Below are positions 52,982-63,478 of a stretch of 64,000 nt of DNA, piece by piece. The stretch's first letter is position 1, and every line of letters starts with the position of its first letter. The stretch spans positions 80,030-144,029 of the forward strand of contig LDWW01000006.1 of NCBI GenBank assembly GCA_001045525.1. The letters are read 5' to 3'. The translations under genes were made by a program, and so were the position numbers. Below the pieces are notes generated by a model, which worked only from the letters and a program-made list of their open reading frames with translations, was not told the DNA's origin and searched no databases. This DNA is from Chitinispirillum alkaliphilum (lineage in GTDB: Bacteria > Fibrobacterota > Chitinivibrionia > Chitinivibrionales > Chitinispirillaceae).

Positions 52982-55833
52982 TATTCACCTCCCCCTCGCG
53001 TCACCGCCTGATCATACCACATGAGCAGCTTCGGATCTTCCTCGAGCACGTTGTTCGGGATTTTTTCGGCGACGGTGATGATCACTTTATAGTCCCGTTC
53101 CTGCCAGGCTTTCTTGAATCCGGCGCGGACCGCCTCAAGTCGGAATATTTTGAGTTTCTTTTTGGCACGTTTGTATTCTTCAAATTCTTTGAGCAGGGCC
53201 TTTTCACGGATTTTTTCAAGGTCACCCGCGTTGTTCGGATCGGGCACATACCAGCGGCCTTTAGCTTTAGCGACTAATGCCGGGTCGTCCTTAGCGAGGT
53301 TGCGCATATCTTTCCAGTTGGTGGAGAGATAGCTGTGGATCTGTTCTGGAACAGGGCCTTTACCGTCGTAGAGTAGAAAATTCTGTTCGAGAAGGGTGGA
53401 GAGTTCCAAACCGACTTCGTTTTTACTCCAGCCACTGATCTCCTTCATGAACAGGGGATTAATATCCTGAAAACTTTGCGGCTTATCACGCAACAGGCTG
53501 CGCAGCCATTCGATAGCCGAGGCTTCATTGGAAATAAACAGCGACTGCTGAAGCGGTCTGCCGCCACCGATCATCTTCTTACGATCGTATTCCGCCACTT
53601 GCTCAGGAAGGAAATACATGCCGTCACGCTCGGAAAAACGCTGCGACAACCCAAGTTGAAACACCTGGCTGTCGATGGGGACGTTGTAGCCTTTGCGCAC
53701 ATAATAGGCGATCACCTGATCGTACAGGATGCGTGGGTCACGCTCTGGTATTGAGACGAGGTCCAATCCCAGTTTTTTAGTTACTGGGAGATATTTCAAA
53801 TGAGTACGAATGAAGTCCCAGACTCCTTCTTCGGTCTGAGCTTCTTTTTCGAAACGTTCTTCTAAACCGCCATTGGGTTTGTAGGCTGAGATTACAAGGT
53901 CTTGTTTTACGGCTGTTGGTGTTGTCACTGCCTTAAAGCTACCTTGTTTTTTATCCAGGGCCGAAACGTTTGCTACAATAAATCCAGCTTCAGTAAGGGC
54001 CGTTTGGATGCTATTCCAAACCGATGCTTTGGTATTTGAAAATTCTACAGTCATCCATCGCCCAGGCTTAAGCACTCGATAGGCTTCTTTGAAGCAGGCG
54101 GCCATTAGGGTTCGATACTCTGCAGCGCCCTTGCCTTGAACGGAGTTTTCAATAGCCTCTGGTTCGTTATTCGTCCATACTTTCAACCATGATTCCCACA
54201 GGAAGTTAAGTTCTGAATAATTCAAATTAGCTCCAAATGGTGGATCAATGAAAATGTAGTCGTAAGAGTTTTCGGGTTTCTTGAAACAGGATGAATCTTG
54301 AGTCGTAATAACTGTATTAAAACTCGAGTTGGCCTTTTTAAGGAGGCTCGCTAAACGATTTATTTTACCCTCCAGAATATATGGCAAAGAGATATCTACA
54401 ACCTGAGAGCCGATGTAGAGAGTTCCACTCAAATACTGATTTACTTGAGAAAAATGTGTTGGGACATACCGAGAAATTTTTGCGAATCCCTGCACAGCTT
54501 GTTGTACTGTGAATAGAATGTATCGCCTAATGTTTTCAGGCAACTCACGAGTTTTTTGATATGCGCAACCAAGTACCCACAATCCCCGCTTGGAATAAAA
54601 ATGATGCATATGAGTAATACCAATCACATCATTGCGGCGAGTTTCTTTGCCTTCCATTAGACGATTGGTAGGAAAGCTATATGGAATAGCTGAGAACTCA
54701 ATTTTTTTCAATATTTCAAAGTCCGTTTTATCAGGCTCTTTGGTAAACTTCTGCTTGCCTATCGAGTAATTTATTAAAACTGGAACTTGCTTTGCCTGCT
54801 TGATTGAATCTTTGAGGTGGGTGTCGTAATAAGTTACCCATGCTCGGTCCATATTTTTTTTCGATAGAGGGGCGTCACAGGCTGGACAAGAAAATTCTTT
54901 GTTCACCCTGTTAGATTCTTGATCAACGGCGGCTTTTGAAAAGACAACTTCCCCCATGCACTCTGGACAGATAAATACATCTGACCAAACCGTGTAATTT
55001 ATTTTCCCTTTTGTTTTCCCGTCGGTATGATACGTTTCATACATCCATCTGCATTCTTTTTCTACTGCATACAGAATGCCCTTAGCCTCCTTTTCATAAG
55101 TCGCAACATCAATAGGCGTGTTGTAATTGTATGCGATAAATGTGGCAGCGGGAGACAAGTCATTTAATACAGCCTTACGAGCTCCAAGTTTCGAGATTGG
55201 TTTCCAGACCTTTTTACCATCCTCACCAATCTCTTCCTGAAGGATTGTTCCGTCTGGTTCGACTTGATAACCAAGAGACACCACGACATCCCGATCACCA
55301 CACATTTGAGCTGCCACACCTGTCATTCCGGTTCCACAAAATCCGTCGAATACAATATCACCCGGTTCTGTGTAATGAAGGATGTAGCGCATAATAGCTT
55401 TGTGCGGTACCTTGGTATGATAAGAGTGAGCGCCGTAAATCGGGTCGTTTTTCCCTTCGCTTACATCCGCGGCAAAAGGCTCCCGGTGGTAATGGTAATC
55501 CGAAGGTTTTTTCGCTTTCTGGCTTTCCCACTCATCAATAAACTGCCCGATCCATGGATTCGGGCAGGCGGTGTAATACGGCGGATCGCTCAGGTTCAGA
55601 ATGTCCTCATCTTCACCGATCGGAAAACCTTCAATCTTACGAAATTCCGGATTCTGCAGTTTCTTGCGCAGCTCCTCGGTAAAGTGAGCACGCCGTGCGT
55701 CGTCGTTTTCAAATTCCAGACCAAGGCATTTCACCGGCCCGTCATTGAACACTATCTCTTCATCAAAAAGACGCCCTGAACCATCTTTAGCAGGAACCAA
55801 CTTTGATTTGAAAAGGCTCTCTTGTTTGCTCAT
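52981..55833 (-). CDS. pglXI: PglXI, BREX adenine-specific DNA methyltransferase
   Basis: 950 residues. SDPPYYTACPNPW at 82-94 supplies one DPPY-type motif, and VFDGFCGTGMTG at 161-172 the SAM-binding glycine loop. A zinc ribbon (CPEC at 289-292, CPAC at 316-319) follows, and FIDPPFGANLNYSEL at 528-542 supplies a second DPPF catalytic motif. A PGRWMTVEFSN segment lies after it. In BREX the enzyme marks host DNA at a non-palindromic site, which protects self. It is coupled at both ends (TAATG with the first AlbA_2 gene, TAGTG with the second). Confidence 0.9.
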   Translation of the reverse strand: MSKQESLFKSKLVPAKDGSGRLFDEEIVFNDGPVKCLGLEFENDDARRAHFTEELRKKLQNPEFRKIEGFPIGEDEDILNLSDPPYYTACPNPWIGQFIDEWESQKAKKPSDYHYHREPFAADVSEGKNDPIYGAHSYHTKVPHKAIMRYILHYTEPGDIVFDGFCGTGMTGVAAQMCGDRDVVVSLGYQVEPDGTILQEEIGEDGKKVWKPISKLGARKAVLNDLSPAATFIAYNYNTPIDVATYEKEAKGILYAVEKECRWMYETYHTDGKTKGKINYTVWSDVFICPECMGEVVFSKAAVDQESNRVNKEFSCPACDAPLSKKNMDRAWVTYYDTHLKDSIKQAKQVPVLINYSIGKQKFTKEPDKTDFEILKKIEFSAIPYSFPTNRLMEGKETRRNDVIGITHMHHFYSKRGLWVLGCAYQKTRELPENIRRYILFTVQQAVQGFAKISRYVPTHFSQVNQYLSGTLYIGSQVVDISLPYILEGKINRLASLLKKANSSFNTVITTQDSSCFKKPENSYDYIFIDPPFGANLNYSELNFLWESWLKVWTNNEPEAIENSVQGKGAAEYRTLMAACFKEAYRVLKPGRWMTVEFSNTKASVWNSIQTALTEAGFIVANVSALDKKQGSFKAVTTPTAVKQDLVISAYKPNGGLEERFEKEAQTEEGVWDFIRTHLKYLPVTKKLGLDLVSIPERDPRILYDQVIAYYVRKGYNVPIDSQVFQLGLSQRFSERDGMYFLPEQVAEYDRKKMIGGGRPLQQSLFISNEASAIEWLRSLLRDKPQSFQDINPLFMKEISGWSKNEVGLELSTLLEQNFLLYDGKGPVPEQIHSYLSTNWKDMRNLAKDDPALVAKAKGRWYVPDPNNAGDLEKIREKALLKEFEEYKRAKKKLKIFRLEAVRAGFKKAWQERDYKVIITVAEKIPNNVLEEDPKLLMWYDQAVTRGGGE

Positions 55834-57407
55834 TATGATCTATTCTCCAGTATTTGTTTTCCTTTATCTGTAATTCTGTATTTCTGAGTCGGGCTTTTGG
55901 GTGAATCTGGCTGGGTCATTTCAACTAATTCATCAGCTAAAGCTGGTTCCAGATAACGCTCACGAAAATTAGCCTGAGATTTTAAACCAAGCATTTGTTG
56001 AGCTTTGGTCCGCCCAAGAGCTTCACCCTGCAAAACTTTAAGCAACGCCTCTACTTCACCTGTTACTTCACCTGTTACTTCACCTGTTACTTCACCTGTT
56101 ACTTCACCTGTTACTTGTTCATCTTCTTTTACTGTTTGGATCAATGATTTTGGATGAACCGCAAAGCGTACTAAAAAAAAGCTCCTATCTTCATCTGTTT
56201 CGAAGTGAGGCTCAGGGGAGCCATTTTGGGCTATTGCTCGATTGATTTTTCTAATACCGGTGGAACGCCCCTCTGTAAGTTCCAGTTCTTTGAGGAATTC
56301 ACCGATTCTACGGTTGCGGTACCGGCGATTGATAGCCCTCCCGGAAGCAATGTCCTCCATTTTTATGGAACGGTCGGGCCCTGGAAAGCTGAGTATTATC
56401 AGCTCATCCGGTGTAATGCGCACTTCCACAGGTTCACGGATTTCATAAGATCGGTGATAAATCGCGTTAACCAGAGCTTCTTCAATCGCGGCATAGGGAT
56501 AATTCCAAATGCGGTCTGATTCTGCTCTGTCAGAATATTTGATGACAGTCTGTTTTAAGTAGTTGCGTTGAATATGGCTGAGAGCATCCCGAATAATGCG
56601 ATACAAAGGACCTTTGAACTCTTTTTCTTCAAAGATATCCCCTCCAGGGCCATCGGGAAAATAAACAACATCAATTTGTGTTACGGGGAAAAATTTTTCT
56701 GGATGCTCGTTGAACATCATCAGGCCAATATTTTTAGGAAATGGCGACTCACTGAGTCCACCAATAATATTCATTTGTCTGCCGATGGTTTCTATTGGTA
56801 ATTGGCTTAGCTGCTCAGCAAGCTCACTACCCACTTCGATTAAAAACTCCTCAATTAACCGTATTGATAAATCACCAATGGATGCTCTTTGGTTGTAACG
56901 ATCATCAAAGGGAACTTTGGCAGCAAGCCCGAGTAACTCCTGTCTGTCCTGCTTAATCGCACGCACACTGCTTGATTGTTTACGGATGTAGTAGTCCCAT
57001 TGATCTTTATTCTTTGAAAGTGTAACTTTGCATTGATAGGGCCTTGTTTCACCACCAGGAACCCAAATAACAATCACATGCCGCTTTTCGATGATATATG
57101 GGACAGAAATGGGATGATATATAGGCTGGATGGCTGAATGTCCAAGATTTAATAGCTCTTTTTGGATTTTGTCGATTTGGTTCTGCTCTAATCCGTTTGG
57201 GGGAAGAACCGGTATTCCATTTTTTTCTGCAATACCAACCACAATATAACCACCACCAAGATTATGAAAATCGTTGGCAAAGGCACAGATACTGTGGAGA
57301 ATATCTTCCGGATTCCACCCTTCTTTAAATTCAATACGCTCCCATTCCACAGCGTGACCGTGAATAAGTTCATTTATTGAAATTGGAAGTGCCAGCTTTT
57401 TCATCAA
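55833..57407 (-). CDS. AlbA_2 (Schlafen-type) putative ATP-binding protein, first
   Basis: 524 residues. AlbA_2 domain at about 20-150: WERIEFKEGW, SICAFANDFHNLGGGYIVVGI, VIWVPGGETRPYQC and YIRKQSSSVRA. The ATPase-like core has IEEALVNAIYHRSYEIREP near 300, LSFPGPDRSI near 335 and GRSTGIRKINRAI near 375. Then comes a tract of five TGEV repeats, followed by a C-terminal helix-turn-helix region (LGRTKAQQMLGLKSQANFRERYL). It starts 6 nt after brxC and ends overlapping pglXI by one nt. It is not a standard BREX type 3 component and differs from the second AlbA_2 protein, so the two are not a recent duplication. Confidence 0.85.
   Translation of the reverse strand: MMKKLALPISINELIHGHAVEWERIEFKEGWNPEDILHSICAFANDFHNLGGGYIVVGIAEKNGIPVLPPNGLEQNQIDKIQKELLNLGHSAIQPIYHPISVPYIIEKRHVIVIWVPGGETRPYQCKVTLSKNKDQWDYYIRKQSSSVRAIKQDRQELLGLAAKVPFDDRYNQRASIGDLSIRLIEEFLIEVGSELAEQLSQLPIETIGRQMNIIGGLSESPFPKNIGLMMFNEHPEKFFPVTQIDVVYFPDGPGGDIFEEKEFKGPLYRIIRDALSHIQRNYLKQTVIKYSDRAESDRIWNYPYAAIEEALVNAIYHRSYEIREPVEVRITPDELIILSFPGPDRSIKMEDIASGRAINRRYRNRRIGEFLKELELTEGRSTGIRKINRAIAQNGSPEPHFETDEDRSFFLVRFAVHPKSLIQTVKEDEQVTGEVTGEVTGEVTGEVTGEVEALLKVLQGEALGRTKAQQMLGLKSQANFRERYLEPALADELVEMTQPDSPKSPTQKYRITDKGKQILENRS
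56053..56112. repeat. Five tandem 12-bp units inside the first AlbA_2 gene
   Basis: ACTTCACCTGTT repeated five times without error, encoding the TGEV linker on the minus strand. Whole-codon units keep the frame on gain or loss. Confidence 0.95.
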
Positions 57408-57413
57408 ATACGC

Positions 57414-60400
57414 CTATCCTTCCAGCACAATACGAACCTTTGCCTGATCTTTACCTTTTGTAAGTTCGTCCACAAAAGTATTGAGTACACGCTTTAAGTC
57501 GTCCGGTGCTGCCGGACCTAAGTCAGAAATCTTTGCAATCAAGTCGCTCTTGTTAATAACAACTTTCTGCAAACCAGCCAGAATAGTTTTCAGCGTTTGC
57601 GTAAAATTACTATCAACTACATCCGGCAACTCCTTGGAATCGATAAATGACTGAACCATTTTCTTATCATCATCATGTAAAAGCTCATTGATATGTGCCT
57701 GAGTAATTGGGTCTTCTAAGTTATTTAGCAGAGTAACCGTCCACTGCTCCAGCATCTTATCCAACTCATCGTCCAATCGCTGTAACTTGTCCGAACCAGA
57801 AATCAGATCAGCTTTTTCAGTCGAGGCATTAAAGCGGCAATGCGGACATATGGGCGAGTTTTTAAGGTCTTGCTCGGTAAGGGCAAAACAGCTTTTCAAC
57901 CCGGCAAGCCGGTTCTGGTAGTCAGTGAGTTGCTGTCTCGGCATCAGATCGATACCGGCCAGCTTCAGAAGTGTCTGCAGTCGATGGTCTTTCATCAGGG
58001 CTGCTTTGCGTTTGTCGTCTTTTACACCGAGCCGGGCTTTTGTGTGGAGTGAAATGTACTCGTTGATAAAGTCTCGTTTCAGACTCTTGAGCTTATTGCC
58101 AATATCGACAGAGAAGCTCGTTAGTGCGACGTGCGAGGTACGGAGTGCGTTCTGAAGTTGATCTAAAATATCGCACTTCGCATTTCGCACACGCGCACTC
58201 CATTCGTGTTCTGACGGTAATACACCCTCGGCGGTTGAAATCCATGAGGCCGTCGGGCTGTGATCCATGACAAATTCGCGCAGAGCGTCGAGATTATCCA
58301 ACGCTTTTATTGCTTTTTCATGGGCTTTCACTTCGTCCATGCTGTAGCGGAAATTCTTCAATTTTCCAGGAGATGTATAGGCTTGGAGCGATTCAAGGAA
58401 AGTTTTGGCATCCTCCAGTGTGTGGTGCGTGGTGCGTAGTGCGCCGTCTTCACCTCGCACCTCGCACTCCGCACTTCGCACTAAATCTAATCCCCAGAAG
58501 GAAAGACCTTCGCGCAGGGTCTGCTGAGTCATTACGATCCGTTTGACCAGCGTTCCTACGGCCTGCTGCAAATCCTGAATAGGTTCATCTTTGCCTTGAG
58601 TAACCAGCTGAGCCATTCCCGGTGTCATGCCGAGAAGTTCGAACATGGCCTTGAGCGCGGGGATGTTCCACTCCTTGGGCTGCTCAAGGTGCTTGAACCG
58701 GATCAGTTCATCCATGCCGGTTGCCGCAAGCTGCTGCAGTCCGGTGGCGTCGAATTTTTTGCCCGGGATAGATAGGACAATGTCGCCTGAGTAAACCAGA
58801 GCGGCTATCAGCACCATTACCCATTCCGGTTCAAGGCGGGAGCCGCCCGGATTCATATATTCCAATCCGTGGTCGTCCTGAATGATCTCGCTCCGGTTGA
58901 CGACCTGCCCATGACCTTTCGCCTTTACGACATCGAGAATGAAGCGGGTGTATTTGGATTTGTAAGCATCTATTTTTTCACCATCCAGAAGTTCCAAAGC
59001 ATCTAACACCGCTGTTGCCTGCTTGGTTCGGTTCTGGCCGCCAATTGCCCGGAGTGCATCCTGCGCCGCCTGGGCTCTGTTACTCCCGGTAATCAGGACC
59101 GAGAAAAACGGATAGTCGGGTGCCTGATTTTCAAAGTTAGGTGCAAGGCAGACTCCGGCAATGGTGTTGACCAGATCCCGGAAGTTGATGGTTTCATGCG
59201 GTGACAGACCTGAAAGGTCTCTGATGGACTTGCCTTTTGCCCATTCTGACATGGATTTGACCCGGCCCTGATAGGTCACCTCAAAGGCATCCGACATATG
59301 CTTCTGCAGCCACTGCACCAGTTTTTTTAGAAAACCGTTCGCTTTGGCTTCATAGGTTGCCTTGGCATGACCTGAAGAGGTGCCTGCCAGATCGAGAGCT
59401 GCAGCATAGTTTTTCAGTGATGTCTGGAATTCTTCACCGTTTTCCTTTGACGGCTTTAAGCGGAAGAAAACCTCGTCTCGATTCTTTTCGTTAACAAAAC
59501 GAGATAGTTTATCCGAGGGATCGAAATGTTGAATAAAGTATATATAAAAATCACGTGTAGGTACCGCAGTTGATCTATCGTCAGGAGAACCAAAAAAGAG
59601 ATAGCCGGTACGAGCTGCTTTGTGATCCTGCCATACCAGTTCATGCTGCCAGATTTTATAGCCGGTCACATAGGTCGAGTCCTGGCATTCCATGACTCGT
59701 TTTAAGGCTTCGTAATAAAAACGGTCCAGCTGGGCGTCATCCAAGCTCTCGGCCCGAGTCCTAACCTTTTCGTCATAATCAATATCCTTTGACACATCCA
59801 AGTAGAACTGACCACTGAGTCGACCTCTATGATCAGTTTCAGTAGCCGAGATAAATTGACCACTTACAGCCTGACTAATCAGGCGGATTGATGTCTCGAC
59901 TTCGCCTCTCAGATCCTCTGCACTATCATCACCTCCAAGTTCAGCAATCAGCGGGTCAAAAAGGCAAAGTTGATCTCGTAAAGCCTCAGCAGTCAATCCA
60001 TTCGGAGACGAAAGACTGCCGACGGTTAGCCTGTGAACACTCAACCCTTTGACTATTCGTAAAGCAAAATCTTTGTTTTTGGCTTTTTGGTAATTTGAAT
60101 TCACCAAGTTTTGTAATGTATTGCTGCAATCAATAACCTGTTTTATTTCAGGCAATGTGCGGTAAGCTGCATTTGTTGATAGTATTTCCCAATAACTGTC
60201 AAAGGCGATCAGGCCGGGCTCGTTGTCCGGGACATCTTTATTCAAAACGCCCTTCATGCTCATGGAGAGGGTTTTGAGGACTTCACGCTTTTCGACAACG
60301 GTCACTCTTTCGAAGGTGTCTATATAATCAGGGTGAACCGGAAACAGTCGGACAAATTCATCCATACGCTCGTTCAAGCTACCAAAATATTTGGCAAACG

Positions 60401-61301
60401 GAGTGAGGTAACCTCTGATCTTTGCCTGTTGCTCTGTGGTTTTCTTTAACAGACGCTCCGAGACCACAAACTTAACATCGTTTCGGGCAATCAGAATCTG
60501 CTCGAAACGGTCTTTTACCCGCCGGATACTGTCAGCTACGAAGGCAAATCTCGGGCTGTCAAATATGGCTTCCTGTACACCTGCCATGAAACGGAAGCGA
60601 AGGTCCTTACAGACCTCGCCGACTTCACGAAGGAAGTTCAAATCAAGAATAAGCTCCTGATCCTTTCGTGTTCTGAGATAATCCAGCAGTTCATCGACCA
60701 CCAGCAGGAGGCCTTGCTCAGGAAATACTTCACCAAACTTGGCCATCATGTCTTCAAAAGCCCGTTTATGGCTGGTAATAGTTCCCGAGTCCGGGAAGAC
60801 GTAACTGACACCCATGTTCTCGAGATGCTCTTCCAGTTCTGCCACCAGAATATCCCTGAGTGACATAGTCGTTGCTCCGATTTCGGTGCGGATAACCTTG
60901 AATTTACCGGCGATCTTGTCTGCTTCCGCTTTAACGCTTTTGTGGTTTAAGCTGTTGAGCAGAGAGGCATCGCCAGCAACACTGGAAACGACAGACATCA
61001 AGTGCGACTTACCGGTACCGTAATTACCGACTACCAAAATGCCTTTATTATCTACCGGCTGTTCAAACTGAAGTTGAGGGATTACAAGGCGAACCATTCG
61101 ATCTGCCATTTCATCAGATACCACATAGGTGTTAACCAGCTGTTGGGCGGCACTTGTTTTGTCAGCATCGCGCAGCTGAACGATCGTTTCTATCGGGTCA
61201 AATTGGATTAGCTCTCCGTATTTGAGTCGCCCCGTGCCTGGGGCTCCCCCTCCGGGCGCTCCTGCGGAGCGTCCAAATTCCCTATCCTGTGAATTCGTCA
61301 T
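57414..61301 (-). CDS. brxC: BrxC, large BREX ATPase (DUF6079-type)
   Basis: 1295 residues, in the range of BREX type 3 BrxC. Walker [11 protein letters not shown] at 91-100; Walker [12 protein letters not shown] at 198-208; [15 protein letters not shown] near 240 is a sensor-like region. Long helical and family-specific domains follow. A single Cys pair (SPICPHCRF, near 1152) lies in the C-terminal third. BrxC is an essential part of the BREX defence complex and may load on DNA. Two stretches of heptamer-like palindromic repeats run in frame through the coding region (58122-58199, 58417-58482). Overlaps brxF by 4 nt. Confidence 0.9.
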   Translation of the reverse strand: MTNSQDREFGRSAGAPGGGAPGTGRLKYGELIQFDPIETIVQLRDADKTSAAQQLVNTYVVSDEMADRMVRLVIPQLQFEQPVDNKGILVVGNYGTGKSHLMSVVSSVAGDASLLNSLNHKSVKAEADKIAGKFKVIRTEIGATTMSLRDILVAELEEHLENMGVSYVFPDSGTITSHKRAFEDMMAKFGEVFPEQGLLLVVDELLDYLRTRKDQELILDLNFLREVGEVCKDLRFRFMAGVQEAIFDSPRFAFVADSIRRVKDRFEQILIARNDVKFVVSERLLKKTTEQQAKIRGYLTPFAKYFGSLNERMDEFVRLFPVHPDYIDTFERVTVVEKREVLKTLSMSMKGVLNKDVPDNEPGLIAFDSYWEILSTNAAYRTLPEIKQVIDCSNTLQNLVNSNYQKAKNKDFALRIVKGLSVHRLTVGSLSSPNGLTAEALRDQLCLFDPLIAELGGDDSAEDLRGEVETSIRLISQAVSGQFISATETDHRGRLSGQFYLDVSKDIDYDEKVRTRAESLDDAQLDRFYYEALKRVMECQDSTYVTGYKIWQHELVWQDHKAARTGYLFFGSPDDRSTAVPTRDFYIYFIQHFDPSDKLSRFVNEKNRDEVFFRLKPSKENGEEFQTSLKNYAAALDLAGTSSGHAKATYEAKANGFLKKLVQWLQKHMSDAFEVTYQGRVKSMSEWAKGKSIRDLSGLSPHETINFRDLVNTIAGVCLAPNFENQAPDYPFFSVLITGSNRAQAAQDALRAIGGQNRTKQATAVLDALELLDGEKIDAYKSKYTRFILDVVKAKGHGQVVNRSEIIQDDHGLEYMNPGGSRLEPEWVMVLIAALVYSGDIVLSIPGKKFDATGLQQLAATGMDELIRFKHLEQPKEWNIPALKAMFELLGMTPGMAQLVTQGKDEPIQDLQQAVGTLVKRIVMTQQTLREGLSFWGLDLVRSAECEVRGEDGALRTTHHTLEDAKTFLESLQAYTSPGKLKNFRYSMDEVKAHEKAIKALDNLDALREFVMDHSPTASWISTAEGVLPSEHEWSARVRNAKCDILDQLQNALRTSHVALTSFSVDIGNKLKSLKRDFINEYISLHTKARLGVKDDKRKAALMKDHRLQTLLKLAGIDLMPRQQLTDYQNRLAGLKSCFALTEQDLKNSPICPHCRFNASTEKADLISGSDKLQRLDDELDKMLEQWTVTLLNNLEDPITQAHINELLHDDDKKMVQSFIDSKELPDVVDSNFTQTLKTILAGLQKVVINKSDLIAKISDLGPAAPDDLKRVLNTFVDELTKGKDQAKVRIVLEG
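58122..58199. repeat. GTGCGA-type repeat inside brxC, site 1
   Basis: AGTGCGACGTGCGAGG and CGGAGTGCG on one side pair with TCGCACTTCGCATTTCGCAC on the other, around a short spacer. It is read in frame as codons of brxC. Confidence 0.75.
58417..58482. repeat. GTGCGA-type repeat inside brxC, site 2
   Basis: GTGTGTGGTGCGTGGTGCG pairs with CGCACCTCGCACTCCGCAC around GCCGTCTTCA. Encodes [19 protein letters not shown] in BrxC. Confidence 0.8.
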
Positions 61302-61810
61302 ATCTGTTCATCCTCGCCTGACTCTATAAAATCTACTGTTGTCTCGCCGTTCATGCTGACAACCAGAGTGTCTGTTAAATCGTAACTTCTATATTCGCGG
61401 TGACCTGGCTCCGCATAGGTCAGCTTTCCTTTTTCAATGTTGCCATTCCAAGAGGCTACAACGGTTAAATTTCGGGATAGTCCCTGCAGCAGACGCAAAG
61501 GATCCTGCTTGAGTTCAACATCAAAAAGGATCTCAATATTATCCAGAAAAACCTTATCCCCGTTGCCGTTGACTGCCTGCGCCAAAATTTCGGACAACTT
61601 CAATTGTCTTTGCTTCTCAGTTAATTCAAGCAGCTCTTTAGAAAGGCGCAGGTTGATATTTATTGGCTCGGCGTTATGCAGTTTTGCCAAATTCTGAACA
61701 ACAGAAGTTTTCCCAGAACCACTTTTCCCGACAATCAAAACAAGACGGTGGTATAGCTCTTCCGCTGCTTTGAGTGATCGTGTCACTTTACTTTCTATTG
61801 GCTCTGCCAT
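61298..61810 (-). CDS. brxF: BrxF, small P-loop ATPase of BREX type 3
   Basis: 170 residues from ATG 61810 with AGGAG six nt upstream, the first gene of the operon. Walker [10 protein letters not shown] at 28-36; a Walker B-like [12 protein letters not shown] near 85-97. Small size, P-loop and position directly before the large BrxC ATPase are diagnostic for BrxF of BREX type 3. It overlaps brxC by 4 nt (ATGA), so translation is coupled. The operon promoter should lie in 61811-62050. Confidence 0.88.
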   Translation of the reverse strand: MAEPIESKVTRSLKAAEELYHRLVLIVGKSGSGKTSVVQNLAKLHNAEPININLRLSKELLELTEKQRQLKLSEILAQAVNGNGDKVFLDNIEILFDVELKQDPLRLLQGLSRNLTVVASWNGNIEKGKLTYAEPGHREYRSYDLTDTLVVSMNGETTVDFIESGEDEQI

Positions 61811-62644
61811 TCATTGCTCCTATTTGTGACCACTATATTTGTCCGGTATTTCATCGATGATATGCGTAGCCGCGGTACCCGCTTCCACCCTGGTTTTTTA
61901 CCCAAGCACGATGCTTGGGTCTTAATGGGCAAGTTTTTTCTTTTATTCTCTTTGCACACGTATCTTATCATGGTTGCAGGTATAATCCCAAGCATTTCAT
62001 ACAACGTTCAGCCGTATACCGAAGTTACGCCTATAATACTGTAATTTTATTGCCTGTCGAGCGAGTCTTGATCAGGCGATAATTTTAGCGACCACCAATT
62101 CCAGTGTAATTTTGGCATGCGGCTGTTGTGCCTTTTTACCAGTTTAACTACCTTAGTGTTCTTTTTACATTTTGCCTCCGAAAGGCTGTTTCCGCATGGA
62201 GTCTTATTCTTTACCGTGCCGGTATCTATTTTCCTATTTTCAAATTTAAAGGAAGTCAGCATCCAGAAAAGAGTGTTGTAATCAGTGCAAAACCGAAAAT
62301 GAAACATATTAAGCAAAATTTGGCTGTATTATAACTTTATTTCACCTTCATAAACGCTGAATCAAATTTAGACATAAAGAACAGTTTCCTTATTACTAAT
62401 ATAGAATAACCTTGCACTCCGAGCAATTCAGACTTTTACTTAATATTTTTACATTTTACAGCAAAAAGAAAAATGCTGTTAATTATGAAAATAGTTATGT
62501 TAAGAAAATTCTAAAAATCTTAATTTTATCTTTCATTTTCGGAGTTTCCATTCCTTTTCCCCTGCACTCTTATTTCCGCCCACGTTCCTGCAAAACTGGT
62601 AATTATACACAACAGCTTCCATTATGCCCCTCAGCATAATGCAA
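61811..62644. other. Region upstream of the BREX operon
   Basis: No gene recognised. It should hold the operon promoter on the minus strand; no regulator gene (for example WYL-type) is visible nearby. Short plus-strand frames, including one at 62412 with a hydrophobic stretch, lack a start signal. Confidence 0.35.
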
Positions 62645-62850
62645 AACCACAATCCAAATTCACCTAATCCCCTATTATCCAACTATACCGAATCTCAAAA
62701 CACAAAACATCCTCTCTCAAGAGCACCCCACTAAAACGATTAAACCACACAGTAAAAACATATCTCTTCGCGGACGGAATCTGAAAGCAGGCTGGCAAAA
62801 TGGAATTTTTCATGCGGTACAGAATTCGGCCACTTTTAAGGATGAAGTTG
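62645..62850. repeat. Dispersed repeat C, copy 4
   Basis: Recognised by ACCGAATCTCAAAACACAAA, CGCGGACGGAATCTGAAAGC and GCGGTACAGAATTCGGCC. Confidence 0.75.
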
Positions 62851-62996
62851 AAAGGCTTTCATCATCCACTAAAAATGATAATATACTATTGATAAGCGGA
62901 GTGTCAAGAGATGAATTTACAAATCTTTTCACTGAAAGTCAGATCAATTTTGGTCAAAGTTTTAAGGTTATTATAAGAAAAGACAACCTTGTGTAG
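62842..62996 (+). pseudogene. C-terminal gene remnant
   Basis: A protein-like frame without a start reads DEVERLSSSTKNDN, LLISGVSRDEFTNLFTESQ, NFGQSFKVIIRK and stops. It follows repeat C copy 4 directly; the gene front is missing. Confidence 0.35.
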
Positions 62997-63388
62997 TTCA
63001 CCTTTCCTCTGGGCTGCATCAGGGAGTGGAAAAATCGATTACACGGGTCTTTTTGGTACTATCAATTTGAATTCTAACCAAAGCATTTGCCTTAAAGAAA
63101 AGGTCTGGTGTGACAAATGCAGCAGCAGAGCTGAGAAGGAAGATTCTTGCATTATTTTCTTTTGTAAGATATCTTCTATATTATATGTTTGTATGCCTGT
63201 TCAATGCCGGTAACCTATTGTTTTAATCAACTGTTTACTGCAATAAAACGCCTGAACAAGTTGGTTTTTATAGCAATCAATAGTTCGAACCGGGGTCATG
63301 GAAGTCAAACAATCTAACAGTCAGTGGTGTTTAATCTGAAACAATGTAAAATGGATAGTTACACGTTTTATCCAAAGGTGGCCACGTC

Positions 63389-63469
63389 ATGAAATACGCA
63401 ATTCTTCTTACTCTTATTATCTCACTTGTCCCCTCCCCCATGAAGGCTGCACCGCCGTTTCTAAGATAG
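63389..63469 (+). pseudogene. Signal-peptide remnant of a truncated secreted-protein gene
   Basis: AAAGGTGG precedes an ATG that opens a textbook signal peptide (MKYAILLTLIISLVPSPMKA), but the frame stops after 26 codons, right where repeat B begins. The rest of the gene seems to have been displaced. Confidence 0.5.
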
Positions 63470-63478
63470 TGGGTATAA

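Noticed and set aside
44361..61810. DISARM or a type I restriction system
   Set aside because: PglZ, BrxC-type and BrxF-type ATPases and the gene order fit BREX type 3; no HsdR/HsdS or DrmA/DrmB-type gene was seen.
62412..62639. 75-codon plus-strand frame with a hydrophobic stretch
   Set aside because: No start signal; AT-rich intergenic composition and a Cys/Pro-rich end look non-coding.
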